Source of the DNA: JAAURS01 sp044923475
GTDB lineage: Bacteria; Cyanobacteriota; Cyanobacteriia; Thermosynechococcales; Thermosynechococcaceae
Assembly (NCBI RefSeq): GCF_044923475.1
Contig: NZ_CP137338.1
Coordinates: 558,001-622,000 of the forward strand
Reading direction: 5' to 3'
Length of the DNA: 64,000 bases
Every line of letters starts with the position of its first letter. The stretch's first letter is position 1. This document shows, one piece after another, positions 17,235-26,661 of this stretch. Position numbers and translations under genes: made by a program. The notes beneath the pieces are model-generated. The model did not search any database and was not told the origin of the DNA. It saw nothing but the letters and a program-made list of their open reading frames with translations.

Positions 17235-17366
17235 ATGAACTCATCATTAAATGAGCAGGTGTCGAAAACGAGCACTTTTGTGAAAGACAAAAGTAAACTG
17301 TCCTGCCAAGCTCAGTCTAAAAAAAGATATGAGAGAATTTTCTTCGAAGTTAATGGTGTAGCTTAG
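17235..17366 (+). CDS. Possible 43-aa small protein
   Basis: The ATG at 17235 follows GGGGGG at 17225-17230 at good spacing, and the frame runs 43 codons to TAG. The product starts MNSSLNEQVSKTSTFV and ends YERIFFEVNGVA. It is basic in the middle and has one cysteine. No family is recognised. Inside it, ACTTTTGT (17274-17281) and ACAAAAGT (17287-17294) form a perfect 8-bp hairpin, so the region could instead be a structured RNA. Whether it is translated is uncertain. Confidence 0.35.
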   Translation: MNSSLNEQVSKTSTFVKDKSKLSCQAQSKKRYERIFFEVNGVA

Positions 17367-17626
17367 AACTCTACAAGACTAGGCTGTTTGGCTTCGTAGT
17401 TTCCATTGCAATACTGAATGATGAAAGCCGATCGGGTTGCAATTGAGCACCTAAGGTTTGAATGACGTATCACTTCAGACGGCTGCGTAGCGGTTACTGT
17501 CTTCTAAAGTTACGATTTCAATGTAATTTGATGAAACTCAGGCGGCTGAGGGTTTCGAGCTACATTCTGCCACTCTGGGTGTCAGAAGAATATCTGCGTA
17601 CATTTCTCTGCTTTCTGAATAAGTGC

Positions 17627-17666
17627 TTAGCTACGACGGCCTTATAGCTAAGTTATTCGTAGCTAA
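17627..17666. promoter_or_regulatory. Perfect 10-bp inverted repeat in the EPS leader
   Basis: TTAGCTACGA at 17627-17636 pairs exactly with TCGTAGCTAA at 17657-17666, with a 20-nt spacer that itself contains TAGCTAA, allowing alternative pairings. It is about 360 bp before the WecG gene. It is not followed by a T run, so it is not a simple terminator. It could be an RNA structure or a protein-binding site. Confidence 0.4.
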
Positions 17667-18023
17667 AGCTGTGTTGTATGCGCAAAGGTATAAGGTTCTT
17701 TGCTATTACGGCTAGGCAATTTCTCACGCGTTCAAATCTCGCTGTGCAAATCATTATGGCGCAGCTAACTTCGCCTATCTTTTTAGCTAGAAATCTATAA
17801 ATTTTCTCTTGAAAAAGAGGAGATATTCTAGCACTATATTTGCATTTTAATAGGCTTAATGCTACAGAAACTTATTTGCTACGAGGCAAAAAAAACTTTA
17901 ATTTTAAAATCAAAAATTAAGGTTGTTTGACCTTAATAAGTCTCGCTAAAGTGTTTTTGGATGTCTGAAATTCCTTACGCCTAATTCATTTGTAAAAGAA
18001 AAATATTAGCCTGAGATAATGCA

Positions 18024-18878
18024 ATGAACTCCAAAAATTTACAGACGATCGATAGTAAATTTAAAAGCTTTCCAACAAACAATGCATATTTGTTGGGGCG
18101 AAAAATCACATGTATTACTACTGACTCATTGATACGAATGATTCATAAATCTTGTGAAAATAATGAAAAAATAACTGTAGCGAATTATAACGTTCACAGT
18201 TTTAACATGTCTATACAATTTCCATGGTTCTACAAGTTTCTTCAGCAAGCAGACATCGCTCATTGCGACGGACTCGGTATTATTTATGCTTTGCGTTTTA
18301 TGGGCTATAGTATCCCTCATGCCTATAGAGTTTCTTACTCAGTTTTGATGCCAAAATTACTAAGGCATTGTAATAATAACTGTTTTTCTGTTTACCTGTT
18401 AGGAGCCAAGGATGAAAATCTAAAAATGGCATTAAACAATATCAAAAAGCAGTACCCAAACATTAAAATATTCGGACATCATGGATATTTCTTTGTTAAC
18501 GATAAAGAAAAAAACCTTGAAATTGTTTCTGATATAAATAAAATTCAACCTAATGTCCTTATCGTTGGTATGGGAATGCCTATCCAAGAGTATTGGGTTC
18601 AAAAATATCAAAAACAACTGAATGTTAACTCCATTTTATTAGGTGGTGCGGTCATCGATAGACTAGCGGGAATTGTTCCTGAATGTCCTGAAATTTTATC
18701 CAATATTGGCCTTGAATGGTTGTTCCGCTTAGTAAGAGAACCTAAACGATTGATGACTCGATATATATTAGGAAATCCGGCATTTTTATTGCAAATTACG
18801 CTTGCCAAATTTCAAAATTCACCTTTAAGAATTTCTGCGAGAGAAGATATTTCGAGTGAGTTCGAAAGTCTATTTTAG
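18024..18878 (+). CDS. WecG/TagA/CpsF-family glycosyltransferase
   Basis: This 284-aa protein belongs to glycosyltransferase family GT26, which adds the second sugar (often ManNAc or ManNAcA) to an undecaprenyl-diphosphate-linked sugar in EPS or teichoic acid synthesis. The family core is clear: ITVANYNVHSFNMS, ADIAHCDGLGIIYALRFMG, VYLLGAKDENLKMA, HHGYF, NVLIVGMGMPIQEYWV and GLEWLFRLVREPKRLMTRY. It is membrane-associated but has no transmembrane segment. It is the first long gene of the EPS locus and is AT-rich without GCGATCGC sites, unlike the left flank. Confidence 0.9.
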   Translation: MNSKNLQTIDSKFKSFPTNNAYLLGRKITCITTDSLIRMIHKSCENNEKITVANYNVHSFNMSIQFPWFYKFLQQADIAHCDGLGIIYALRFMGYSIPHAYRVSYSVLMPKLLRHCNNNCFSVYLLGAKDENLKMALNNIKKQYPNIKIFGHHGYFFVNDKEKNLEIVSDINKIQPNVLIVGMGMPIQEYWVQKYQKQLNVNSILLGGAVIDRLAGIVPECPEILSNIGLEWLFRLVREPKRLMTRYILGNPAFLLQITLAKFQNSPLRISAREDISSEFESLF

Positions 18879-18918
18879 AATGGTTTTGTTTCCTCGGCTC
18901 GTATAGGATTTTAGGTGT

Positions 18919-18951
18919 CTAATCGTTGAACGATTGAGCAACCCCGATTAG
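18919..18951. promoter_or_regulatory. Nested inverted repeats after the WecG gene
   Basis: CTAATCG (18919-18925) pairs with CGATTAG (18945-18951), and inside it AATCGT/ACGATT forms a competing small hairpin. The pair lies 40 bp after the WecG stop and 80 bp before the 55-aa gene. There is no T run, so it may be an RNA-processing or regulatory structure. Confidence 0.3.
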
Positions 18952-19032
18952 TTTCCAGTAGACTAGGTCAAATATTCGGTTTCTTAAATTTGTTTGTTGC
19001 CATCCTAGATTTTAAGTTATAGGGAGAGTTGA

Positions 19033-19200
19033 ATGAATATCGATAGATTCAAAGATTTGTATAGAGTACTTTTAATTCAAATGGGAGTTAGTAGTGATAA
19101 GGCAGAAAGCGCATGTCAACATCTAACCGTTGAGGATATGAAAATTATCAGTGAGATTTGGCCTGAATGGCAATCTATTTTCTCTATGAATAAAACATAA
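19033..19200 (+). CDS. 55-aa small protein in the EPS locus
   Basis: The ATG follows AGGGAGAG with good spacing, and the frame ends at TAA 19198-19200. The product (starting MNIDRFKDLYRVLLIQMG) is predicted to be helical. It has one cysteine (AESACQHLTVED) and a Trp-rich end (EIWPEWQSIF), and is acidic overall. It has no signal peptide or membrane segment. A terminator overlaps its stop, which closes the transcript before the Wzc kinase. No family is recognised; a small regulator of the polysaccharide machinery is one possibility, based on location only. Confidence 0.6.
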   Translation: MNIDRFKDLYRVLLIQMGVSSDKAESACQHLTVEDMKIISEIWPEWQSIFSMNKT

Positions 19201-19238
19201 AGGAAGCATTATCACAGATTTTTTATCTTCCTTTTTTT
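19199..19238 (+). terminator. Intrinsic terminator after the 55-aa gene
   Basis: AAAGGAAG, overlapping the TAA stop, pairs with CTTCCTTT at 19228-19235 and runs into a seven-T tract. The loop is about 21 nt. It would end transcription from the WecG/55-aa gene unit. Confidence 0.6.
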
Positions 19239-19298
19239 AATAAAAATTCTGATTCAATACCTTTTCTGAACACATACCCATTGTCTATGCGAGGTACC

Positions 19299-21494
19299 AT
19301 GGAATCTACATCCGAGTTTCAACGCTTTGCATCTGATTTGCAAAATTTGCTTTCTATCGTAAAGCGACGTGGGAAGCCAGCTCTGGCTGGTGCAGGAGCA
19401 ATATTTTCAGCAGTTGTATTATTAATAATTATTCAAGGCCCTAGTTATGAAACTAGCGGAAAAATTTTATTAGAAAAGAGAAACTCTACCTCTTCTTTGA
19501 CAGAGTCAGGAAAAGAAATTGGTGAATTAAACTCGGTCGGTAGTAGCGATCCAGTTTCTAATGAAATGGAAATTATCCGTTCGTTACCTATTGCTCAAAG
19601 AACGATTCAAGATTTGCAGCTTAAGGATGAAAAGGGAAGACCTCTTGAACCTGAAACATTTTTAGAAAAGAAATTGACCGTCGAAAAAATCAGGGGTACC
19701 GATCTTTTGAAAATAACTTATAAAAGTAAAGCGCCTCAGGAAGCGGCTGCAGTTGTAAATAAATTAATGAGTATTTATGTCGAAAATGGTATTTTGATCG
19801 ATCGTTCAAAAGCTTTAATGACTGGTAAGTTTGTCAGTCAGCAGCTTCCTTCTACTGAAGTTGCCGTTCGTAAGGCGGAAGATGCCATACGCAAATTCAA
19901 AGAAGTCAACCGAATTTCCGATCTAAATGAAGAGAAACGGTCTACCGAAGCAGCGGTATCTACGATCGATCAAAAAATGAGTGAGTCTCGCACTGCTTTA
20001 AAGAGTTCCTTATCTCGTTCCGAGCACATTCAACGTCAGTTGGGTATTACCTCTGGAAACGCACTTCAGATGAGCTCGCTGAATCAAACGCAACCCGTAC
20101 AAGAAGTAATCGGCGAACTCAAACAAGCCGAAAGTCAGCGTGCCGTTGCGCTCAATCGTTATAGCGAACAGCATCCTATTATTATTGAATTAACTAATAA
20201 AGTTAATACATTAAAAGAGTTACTTCAAAATAGAATTAAGCAGGCTGTTAATGTCCAGGTTAAACTCAGCGATAGTCAACTGCAGTATCGGGGGGTAAAG
20301 CAAACTCTTCTCGATGATTTCGTAAAGGTACAAGCTGACAACGCAGCTCTGAGCGCGCAGCTCAGCTCTCTAGGCAACGAGAAAGAGCTTTATCTAAAGA
20401 GAATCAATACTTTACCTAGACTAGAGCAAAAGCAGCGAGAGCTTGAAAGACAGCTTGAAGCATCACAATCTACTTATTCTATGCTTTTAAAGAAATCTCA
20501 GGAAATCCGAATTGCCATCAACCAGAGCGATGGTAATGCTCGAATTATTGAATATGCAAGCATACCTAAAAAATTTCGAATAAAGCCGATTTTACTCAAG
20601 CTTAGCTTAGGTATATTCTGCAGTGGGTTGATTGGTGTCGCAATAACCTTTCTGTTGGAAGTTCGAGATAAATCAATTAAAACAGTCAAGGAGGCCAGAG
20701 AGAAATTTAATTACACATTATTAGGAGTAATTCCAAGCTTTGAATTCTCAGGGCATGATAACTCTGTTTTTGAAGAGTATGGAAAGCTAGTTCCACAGTT
20801 AATCGTTCAGAAATTTCCCTCTTCTCCTATCTGTGAAGCCTTCCGAATGCTTCATTCAAATCTAAGGTTTATGAACACTGATTCGGAATTGAAGACAATT
20901 GTAGTAACAAGTTGTATCCCTGGAGAAGGCAAGTCAACAGTTGCGGCAAACCTTGCCTTAACTATGGTACAGCAAGGACTTAAGATCTTGTTGATTGATA
21001 GTGATATGCGTCGTCCAATGCAACACCGAATATGGGAAACATCACAGCCTTACGGTTTAAGCGATCTCATCGTTGGGCAAGTCGATTCTAAAAAAGTTAT
21101 CCATCATGACAAGGATGGCTTGTATTTACTCACATCAGGAGCAATGCCACCAAATCCTGGCTCGCTGCTCGACTCAAAAAGAATGTCTTCGCTATTACAA
21201 CAATTTTCTCAGGAATTTGACCTTGTTATTATCGATACTCCTCCTCTTCTTTCTGTAAATGATGCACGTATTTTAGGTAATATAGCAGATGGAATTATTG
21301 TAGTTGCAAGGCCTGGGATTATTAATTCTAATGATGCTGTTTCTGCAAGAGAACTCTTGAGTCAGTTAGAGCACAAAGTTCTTGGCATGGTTGTCAATAG
21401 AATTATTCCTCAACATGAACCTAATAGCTATTTCTACTATGAAAAAAGCTACCAGTCCAGCTTTTCTGTGTCGAATCAGAAAATTGAAGTTTAG
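19299..21494 (+). CDS. Wzc-type polysaccharide co-polymerase and tyrosine kinase
   Basis: This 731-aa fusion joins a Wzz/GumC membrane part to a BY-kinase. It has a first transmembrane segment near residues 28-47, then a Wzz domain and long coiled coil to about residue 400, with EKRNSTSS and RLEQKQRELERQLEASQSTY visible. A second transmembrane segment lies near 430-455. The cytoplasmic kinase carries Walker A SCIPGEGKST (about 538), Walker A' LLIDSDMRRP and Walker B LVIIDTPP. The C-terminal tyrosine cluster is YFYYEKSY. It controls EPS chain length and export through cycles of autophosphorylation. The ATG at 19299 is chosen because GAGG precedes it; TTG 19281 and ATG 19287 are alternatives. 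Confidence 0.92.
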   Translation: MESTSEFQRFASDLQNLLSIVKRRGKPALAGAGAIFSAVVLLIIIQGPSYETSGKILLEKRNSTSSLTESGKEIGELNSVGSSDPVSNEMEIIRSLPIAQRTIQDLQLKDEKGRPLEPETFLEKKLTVEKIRGTDLLKITYKSKAPQEAAAVVNKLMSIYVENGILIDRSKALMTGKFVSQQLPSTEVAVRKAEDAIRKFKEVNRISDLNEEKRSTEAAVSTIDQKMSESRTALKSSLSRSEHIQRQLGITSGNALQMSSLNQTQPVQEVIGELKQAESQRAVALNRYSEQHPIIIELTNKVNTLKELLQNRIKQAVNVQVKLSDSQLQYRGVKQTLLDDFVKVQADNAALSAQLSSLGNEKELYLKRINTLPRLEQKQRELERQLEASQSTYSMLLKKSQEIRIAINQSDGNARIIEYASIPKKFRIKPILLKLSLGIFCSGLIGVAITFLLEVRDKSIKTVKEAREKFNYTLLGVIPSFEFSGHDNSVFEEYGKLVPQLIVQKFPSSPICEAFRMLHSNLRFMNTDSELKTIVVTSCIPGEGKSTVAANLALTMVQQGLKILLIDSDMRRPMQHRIWETSQPYGLSDLIVGQVDSKKVIHHDKDGLYLLTSGAMPPNPGSLLDSKRMSSLLQQFSQEFDLVIIDTPPLLSVNDARILGNIADGIIVVARPGIINSNDAVSARELLSQLEHKVLGMVVNRIIPQHEPNSYFYYEKSYQSSFSVSNQKIEV

Positions 21495-21710
21495 ATGATT
21501 ATCTCAAAATTTAAAATCTACTCTAACTTATACCGTTACGATCGAGTTCGTTTTGAGGCGTTTTGCTTTAAAGTTTTCTTCAAATATTTCTATTTTTAAT
21601 TCTTTATTGAGCTATGGATTATTTTGTGTATGTGTCTATAAAGGAAAACAACAAAGAGCGAAAATTTTTGACCTGATATGTATGCTATTTTTTTTAGAAA
21701 AATAAGTTAA

Positions 21711-23027
21711 ATGAAATTGGAGAATCATCTACGCTTAGAAAATGAGTCCAGAAAAAACTCTCTTGTGAAAAATACTCTCTGGATGCTTCTTTCCAATGGA
21801 GGGCGGCTAATTTTACAAGCAGGCTACTTTATAATTATTGCTCGTGCTTTAGGACCAGAACAATATGGTGCTTTTATAGGTGCGACTTCAATAGTTTCAA
21901 TTGTGGCTCCTTTTGCAAGCTTAGGCAGTGGTCATCTTCTTATCAAAAATGTATCTAGAAATAGAGCTTTATTTAGTGCATATTGGGGTAATGCCTTATT
22001 TATGATTTTGGTTTCAGGGATTGCCCTGATAATCTTGATTGTCTCAATTTCACCTATACTTTTGCCCAAAACTATTTCACAATCTTTAGTTTTGATGGCT
22101 GCAATAACGGATCTAATATTTTTTAGAATTATAGATACGGCTGGTCAAGCTTTTAGTTCTGTATTATGGCTGAGTAGAACAGCACAGTTGAGCATACTTC
22201 AAGGTATAACAAGACTGTTTGCTGCTTTTGCACTAGTTAGTTTTTTTGATAATCCGAATGCTTTAGATTGGACATGTTTTTATCTTGTGGGTACGATTGC
22301 GTGTTCCTTCGTTGGGATTTACACCGTTCAGCGTTTCTTAGGATCGCCTAAATTATCTTTAGGGCTTATTAAGCATGAGATTGTTGAGGGATTCTACTTT
22401 TCTTTAGGTTTATCGTCTCAAACTATTTATAATGATGTAGATAAGACAATGTTGGCCAGTCTATCTTCTCTAGAAGCAACAGGAGTCTATGCAGCAGCAT
22501 ATCGCCTAATAGATGTAGCCTTTGTGCCCATTCGCTCGCTACTAGGAGCTGCATATGCTGAATTCTTCCAACATGGTGCTTCAGGTATCAAAGGTTCATT
22601 GGTTCTTGCAAAACGTTTAACACCGTCAGCAGGATTGTATGGAATTGCAGCTGGGATAGGCTTGTTTTACGGCGCGCCAGTTGTTCAGCTAGTCTTTGGT
22701 AATGAATATGCCGGTACTGTGGAGGCACTTCGATGGCTGGCACCCATCCCATTCCTTAAATCTATGCACTATTTGGCAGCAGATTCTCTTACTGGTGCTG
22801 GATTTCAAGGAATTCGTAGTGCAATGCAAGTATCAATTGCAATATTTAATGTCTTAATAAATTTCTGGTTAATTCCCAAATACTCTTTTCAAGGTGCAGC
22901 TTGGGCTAGTTTAGCCTCTGATGGATTATTAATGCTAGGACTATGGATAACTGTTATTTTTATATATAAAAATCAAATACAGATTCCTGGAGAGTACCAA
23001 ATAAAAAATAAGTTTTCTAAAAACTGA
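21711..23027 (+). CDS. Wzx-type polysaccharide flippase
   Basis: This 438-aa membrane protein has about twelve hydrophobic segments and belongs to the MOP superfamily of lipid-linked oligosaccharide flippases. The N-terminus (LWMLLSNGGRLILQAGYFII, then ARALGPEQYGAFIG) is the typical Wzx start, and YNDVDKTMLASLSS with GVYAAAYRLIDV is the central family motif. It moves the undecaprenyl-linked repeat unit to the periplasmic side. It lies 216 bp after the Wzc gene and 36 bp before the polymerase gene. AT-rich like its neighbours. Confidence 0.88.
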   Translation: MKLENHLRLENESRKNSLVKNTLWMLLSNGGRLILQAGYFIIIARALGPEQYGAFIGATSIVSIVAPFASLGSGHLLIKNVSRNRALFSAYWGNALFMILVSGIALIILIVSISPILLPKTISQSLVLMAAITDLIFFRIIDTAGQAFSSVLWLSRTAQLSILQGITRLFAAFALVSFFDNPNALDWTCFYLVGTIACSFVGIYTVQRFLGSPKLSLGLIKHEIVEGFYFSLGLSSQTIYNDVDKTMLASLSSLEATGVYAAAYRLIDVAFVPIRSLLGAAYAEFFQHGASGIKGSLVLAKRLTPSAGLYGIAAGIGLFYGAPVVQLVFGNEYAGTVEALRWLAPIPFLKSMHYLAADSLTGAGFQGIRSAMQVSIAIFNVLINFWLIPKYSFQGAAWASLASDGLLMLGLWITVIFIYKNQIQIPGEYQIKNKFSKN

Positions 23028-23063
23028 TAAGCACGTATATGTTCTCGAAAGGGAGATTAAGCC

Positions 23064-24398
23064 TTGACTTTACTAAAGGCAATTGAAAGCATTTTTTCCG
23101 TTTTCTCTATTTTATTTTTCTCAGATGTCATACTACCTGTCTTATTTGAACAGGGGGTGTCTTGGCCAAGTATATTTCTAAGATATATTCCATATATAAT
23201 TCAGATAATCACTTTATTCTTGTTGATTTTTTATCGGAAAAATATATTTAAACCTTTGCTTAAAGAGAAATTTTTATGGCTGTTTTTGTTCATATCAATT
23301 ACTTCAATTTTCTGGTCTGATTTTCCAATTGCAACGCTCAGATTTATTATAAGACTTATTCAGATGACTACATTCGGAATTTATCTTGCTGGGCGTTATT
23401 CCCGAAAGGATCAGTTAAATTTGCTTTTGTGTTCGTTTGGAATTGCCACGTTACTTAGTCTTGTATTTGGCTTAGCACTTCCAGGTTACGGAATTATGGG
23501 AATGGGAAACATTGTAAATCCAGAGAATGCTACTCACGAAGGTGCTTGGCGTGGAGTTTTTAACCATAAAAATACCTTAGGAAGAACGATGGTTTTGACC
23601 TCTCTGATTTCTTCATTTTTTGCATTGAGTAACAAGCAATTTCGTTTAATTGGCCTTTCTATATGTGGTCTTTCTATATGTCTGACCATATTATCTACAT
23701 CGAAAACATCTTTGATAATTCTTATAACTCTAATTATACTATTTCCTTTTTATAAGGCATTGAGATGGTCTTATACTGTAGCGCTACCTTTTCTAATTAT
23801 ATCGATACAAATAGTTGCGGGTACTTGTATTTTATTTCTAGGTAATGCAGAAATAATTGCAGGTGCTTTAGGGAAAGATTTAACCTTTACTGGTCGTACG
23901 GATATCTGGATGCTTGTTTTTGAAAAAATTCAATCTAGGCCTATTTTGGGCTATGGATTTGGAGGTTTTTGGCGTGGAATGAAAGGTGAATCTGGTGATT
24001 TATGGACAGAATTAAAATGGGCAATTCCTCACTCGCATAATGGTTTTTTAGATGTGGTTCTAGATTTAGGTTTAATCGGGTTGATTTTATTCTCTCTTAC
24101 CTTATTAGCTGTTGCCTTAAGGTCGATCAAATTAGTACGCACAAGTAAATCTGATGGAGAAATTTATCCATTGATGTATCTAACTTTCCTGATATTGTTT
24201 AATTTAACTGAGAGCTCTATAGTTATACTAAATAGTATTTGGATTATATTTGTAACTATAGTTTTATCTACTCATGAAACTTTTGATTCGCATGAATTTG
24301 TCAGAAAAAGCTATTATAAAAAGGAAGAAAGTAGCAATCATAAGATACTAAGAAATTCGCTGCCTAAAGATTATGATTTTAATAATATAAATGGATAA
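23064..24398 (+). CDS. Wzy/O-antigen ligase-like polymerase
   Basis: This 444-aa membrane protein has ten or more hydrophobic segments and a central periplasmic loop of the O-antigen ligase/polymerase family (Wzy_C). The signature GAWRGVFNHKNTLGRTMV precedes the last segments, and ILGYGFGGFW plus AIPHSHNGFLDVVLDLGLIG form the conserved C-terminal block with the HxHN motif. It probably polymerises the repeat units flipped by the upstream Wzx. The start is TTG, with AAAGGGAG upstream supporting it. The last 35 residues are charged and probably cytoplasmic. Confidence 0.85.
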   Translation: MTLLKAIESIFSVFSILFFSDVILPVLFEQGVSWPSIFLRYIPYIIQIITLFLLIFYRKNIFKPLLKEKFLWLFLFISITSIFWSDFPIATLRFIIRLIQMTTFGIYLAGRYSRKDQLNLLLCSFGIATLLSLVFGLALPGYGIMGMGNIVNPENATHEGAWRGVFNHKNTLGRTMVLTSLISSFFALSNKQFRLIGLSICGLSICLTILSTSKTSLIILITLIILFPFYKALRWSYTVALPFLIISIQIVAGTCILFLGNAEIIAGALGKDLTFTGRTDIWMLVFEKIQSRPILGYGFGGFWRGMKGESGDLWTELKWAIPHSHNGFLDVVLDLGLIGLILFSLTLLAVALRSIKLVRTSKSDGEIYPLMYLTFLILFNLTESSIVILNSIWIIFVTIVLSTHETFDSHEFVRKSYYKKEESSNHKILRNSLPKDYDFNNING

Positions 24399-24545
24399 AT
24401 TTAATTGTTTTTTCTTCATCTTAAGTTAGAAAATCTCTAGATTATAGGAAGAATTTATGATTTTGAATCAATAGTCTTTTAAAGCATTATTGCATGATTT
24501 TTTCATTTTGAAGAATCAATTTTTTATGTTATAAAAAGGATTAAT

Positions 24546-25469
24546 ATGGCTTATCCAATTGTCAGTATTATTATTAATAATTATAATTACGGAAGATTTT
24601 TAGGCAGGGCAATAGACAGTGCATTAAATCAAACTTATCCTTATTGTGAAATAATTGTTGTCGATGATGGTTCAACAGATAATTCAAGAGATATTATTAG
24701 AAATTATACAGATGATATTATTCCGGTATTTAAAGAAAATCACGGACAAGCCTCAGCATTTAATGCAGGTTATGCTGTGAGTAAAGGAGATATTATCTGC
24801 TTTCTAGACTCTGACGACAATTTTTTGCCACAAAAGGTGGAAAAAATTGTAGAAATCTTTAAAGCCAACAAAGATATTGGATGGTGTTTTCATTCTCTTA
24901 TGTTAGTAGATTCTAATAAAAAAGAACTAATGAAAAGTGATCGTAATCTATCATCGTGCATATGGGATTTTAGACTGCAAATTCGCAGAGGGAATTTACC
25001 ATTTATTCCCTCTGCTACATCTGCCCTCTGCTTCAGACGTGATATTTTGAAAACAATTCTTCCTATGCCAGAAGCTATCAGAATTACCAGCGATAACTAT
25101 TTAAAATTTATAGCATCTGCTTTAAGTAAAGGTTTCTTCCTTGATGAAGCGTTGACCATCCAAAATATACACGAAAATAATGCTCTTACATTAAATGACA
25201 AACAGATCTATCTTAAGGCTAGGATTCTCATCCTAACTGCTTATTGCATCAAGTCTGAATTTTCATTTTTATCTAAATTCTCTGACAAGCTTCTTATTAC
25301 TGGAAACGGTATTTACTGGTGTATTAGAAAAGTCGATCCAGAATCAAAAGAATTTGTAAAAAAATATTTTTCTTCTTTAGGAATATTTATCAGACTTATT
25401 TTTAGGTTGAGAACTTTCTGCTTTTTCTTTAAGAACTTTGCCAAAATTAGAAGCTATGCTAATGTCTAA
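24546..25469 (+). CDS. Family 2 glycosyltransferase
   Basis: This 307-aa protein has a GT2 nucleotide-sugar binding domain in its first 110 residues: VSIIINNYNYGRFLGRAIDS, then VDDGSTDNSRDI and the DxD region CFLDSDDNFLPQKV. The rest is a variable acceptor domain, and the C-terminus is rich in Phe and Lys. It adds one sugar to the EPS repeat unit; donor and linkage cannot be read. An AAAAGGA ribosome site precedes the ATG. Its 3' end overlaps the next gene by 14 bp, which suggests translational coupling. Confidence 0.88.
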   Translation: MAYPIVSIIINNYNYGRFLGRAIDSALNQTYPYCEIIVVDDGSTDNSRDIIRNYTDDIIPVFKENHGQASAFNAGYAVSKGDIICFLDSDDNFLPQKVEKIVEIFKANKDIGWCFHSLMLVDSNKKELMKSDRNLSSCIWDFRLQIRRGNLPFIPSATSALCFRRDILKTILPMPEAIRITSDNYLKFIASALSKGFFLDEALTIQNIHENNALTLNDKQIYLKARILILTAYCIKSEFSFLSKFSDKLLITGNGIYWCIRKVDPESKEFVKKYFSSLGIFIRLIFRLRTFCFFFKNFAKIRSYANV

Positions 25470-26607
25470 AGATCGTTCAATCATTATCTATCGCGATCTA
25501 CTTCTTCAATCCTCTGAAACTTTTATACGAAGTCAGGCTGAAGCATTAAAATTTCATACACCTTACTATGTAGGTTCTAAACTACTGTCAGGCTTATCAC
25601 TTCCTCCAGCACGCACTTTTTTGATAAATAAAACTGAATTTCTAGAAGGCCGCCTCGCTCGACTGTGTTCGAGAACGGGAAGGTATTCGTATCAATTTGT
25701 TCAACAATTAAGACAATTAAATCCTCTTTTAATTCACGCGCACTTTGGTCAAGATGGTGCAATGGCCTTAAAATTGGCAAATAATCTAGCGATTCCTCTT
25801 ATTGTCACATTTCATGGATACGATATAACGGTTAAAGATAAATATGTAAGTTTCTCTACCGCACAATGCTTGTATTTAAAGCGTAGAGCTGTACTTAAGC
25901 GCGAAGCTAATTTATTTATTGCTGTTTCAGATTTTATTAAAGGTAAATTAATCGAACAAAACTTTCCTTCCGAGAGGATCGTGCGCCATTATATAGGTAT
26001 AGATACTAATCTATTTCAGTCCGATCCATGTATACAGCGCGAACCGATTGTTTTGTTTGTCGGTCGGCTAGTTGAAAAGAAAGGTTGTGAATATTTAATA
26101 AGGGCTATGCTGAATGTAAAGATAGAATTTCCTGAAGCAAGGTTGTTAATAATTGGGGATGGCCCATTGCGTGTCTTTCTTGAAGATCTTGCTAAAAAGC
26201 TTTCAATAAATTGCCAGTTTCTTGGAGGAAAAACACCGGAAGTCGTTCGTTACTGGATGCAGAGAGCTAAGGTATTCTGCGTCCCAAGCATTACTGCAAA
26301 ATCAGGGGATGCAGAAGGGTTTGGTTTAGTCTTTACTGAGGCACAGGCTATGGGATTGCCAGTAGTAAGCACTGTAAGTGGTGGTATTCCTGAAGCAGTG
26401 GCTCATGAAGAAACGGGTTTTTTGGTTGCCGAACGCGATGTAAAAGCTCTGTCAGCTCGCATTACAAAACTTCTTGAAGATCGAGAAGTTTGGCAGCGCT
26501 GTAGCCAAAGAGGTCAGGAAAGAGTTCGCACCCAATTCAATTTAAGTAAGCAAACCCATGAATTAGAAGCTATTTATAAAAATTTTGTCGCTCCTGTTAA
26601 TAAATAA
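25456..26607 (+). CDS. Family 4 glycosyltransferase
   Basis: This is a retaining GT-B transferase of about 383 aa. The N-terminal half contains HAHFGQDGAMALKLAN and LIVTFHGYDITV, typical of GT4 enzymes acting on lipid-linked oligosaccharides. The C-terminal half has VLFVGRLVEKKGCEYLI, LIIGDGPLR and the donor-site EGFGLVFTEAQAMGLPVV with SGGIPEAV. The start is taken at ATG 25456 (or 25462), which overlaps the previous gene's stop, rather than the TTG further upstream. It belongs to the AT-rich central part of the EPS locus. Confidence 0.9.
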   Translation: MLMSKDRSIIIYRDLLLQSSETFIRSQAEALKFHTPYYVGSKLLSGLSLPPARTFLINKTEFLEGRLARLCSRTGRYSYQFVQQLRQLNPLLIHAHFGQDGAMALKLANNLAIPLIVTFHGYDITVKDKYVSFSTAQCLYLKRRAVLKREANLFIAVSDFIKGKLIEQNFPSERIVRHYIGIDTNLFQSDPCIQREPIVLFVGRLVEKKGCEYLIRAMLNVKIEFPEARLLIIGDGPLRVFLEDLAKKLSINCQFLGGKTPEVVRYWMQRAKVFCVPSITAKSGDAEGFGLVFTEAQAMGLPVVSTVSGGIPEAVAHEETGFLVAERDVKALSARITKLLEDREVWQRCSQRGQERVRTQFNLSKQTHELEAIYKNFVAPVNK

Positions 26608-26661
26608 ATTAGTTTTACCGACTCTATACATGCTGTTTATCTCATTTAAGGGGAAATAATA

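Larger units (their letters stand above)
16840..18023. other. 1.2-kb AT-rich leader region of the EPS locus
   Basis: No long gene is supported in this 1184-bp stretch between the hydrolase and the first glycosyltransferase. It holds an (AC)n tract near 17018-17031, a 43-codon ORF with a GGGGGG ribosome site (17235-17366), an 8-bp hairpin inside that ORF, and a perfect 10-bp inverted repeat at 17627-17666. AT content rises sharply relative to the left flank. It may be a long regulatory 5' region or carry small RNAs. Confidence 0.45.

Noticed and set aside
17462..17647. 61-codon ORF in the EPS leader
   Set aside because: No ribosome site, Leu/Arg-rich random-looking product, and it overlaps the 17627-17666 inverted repeat.
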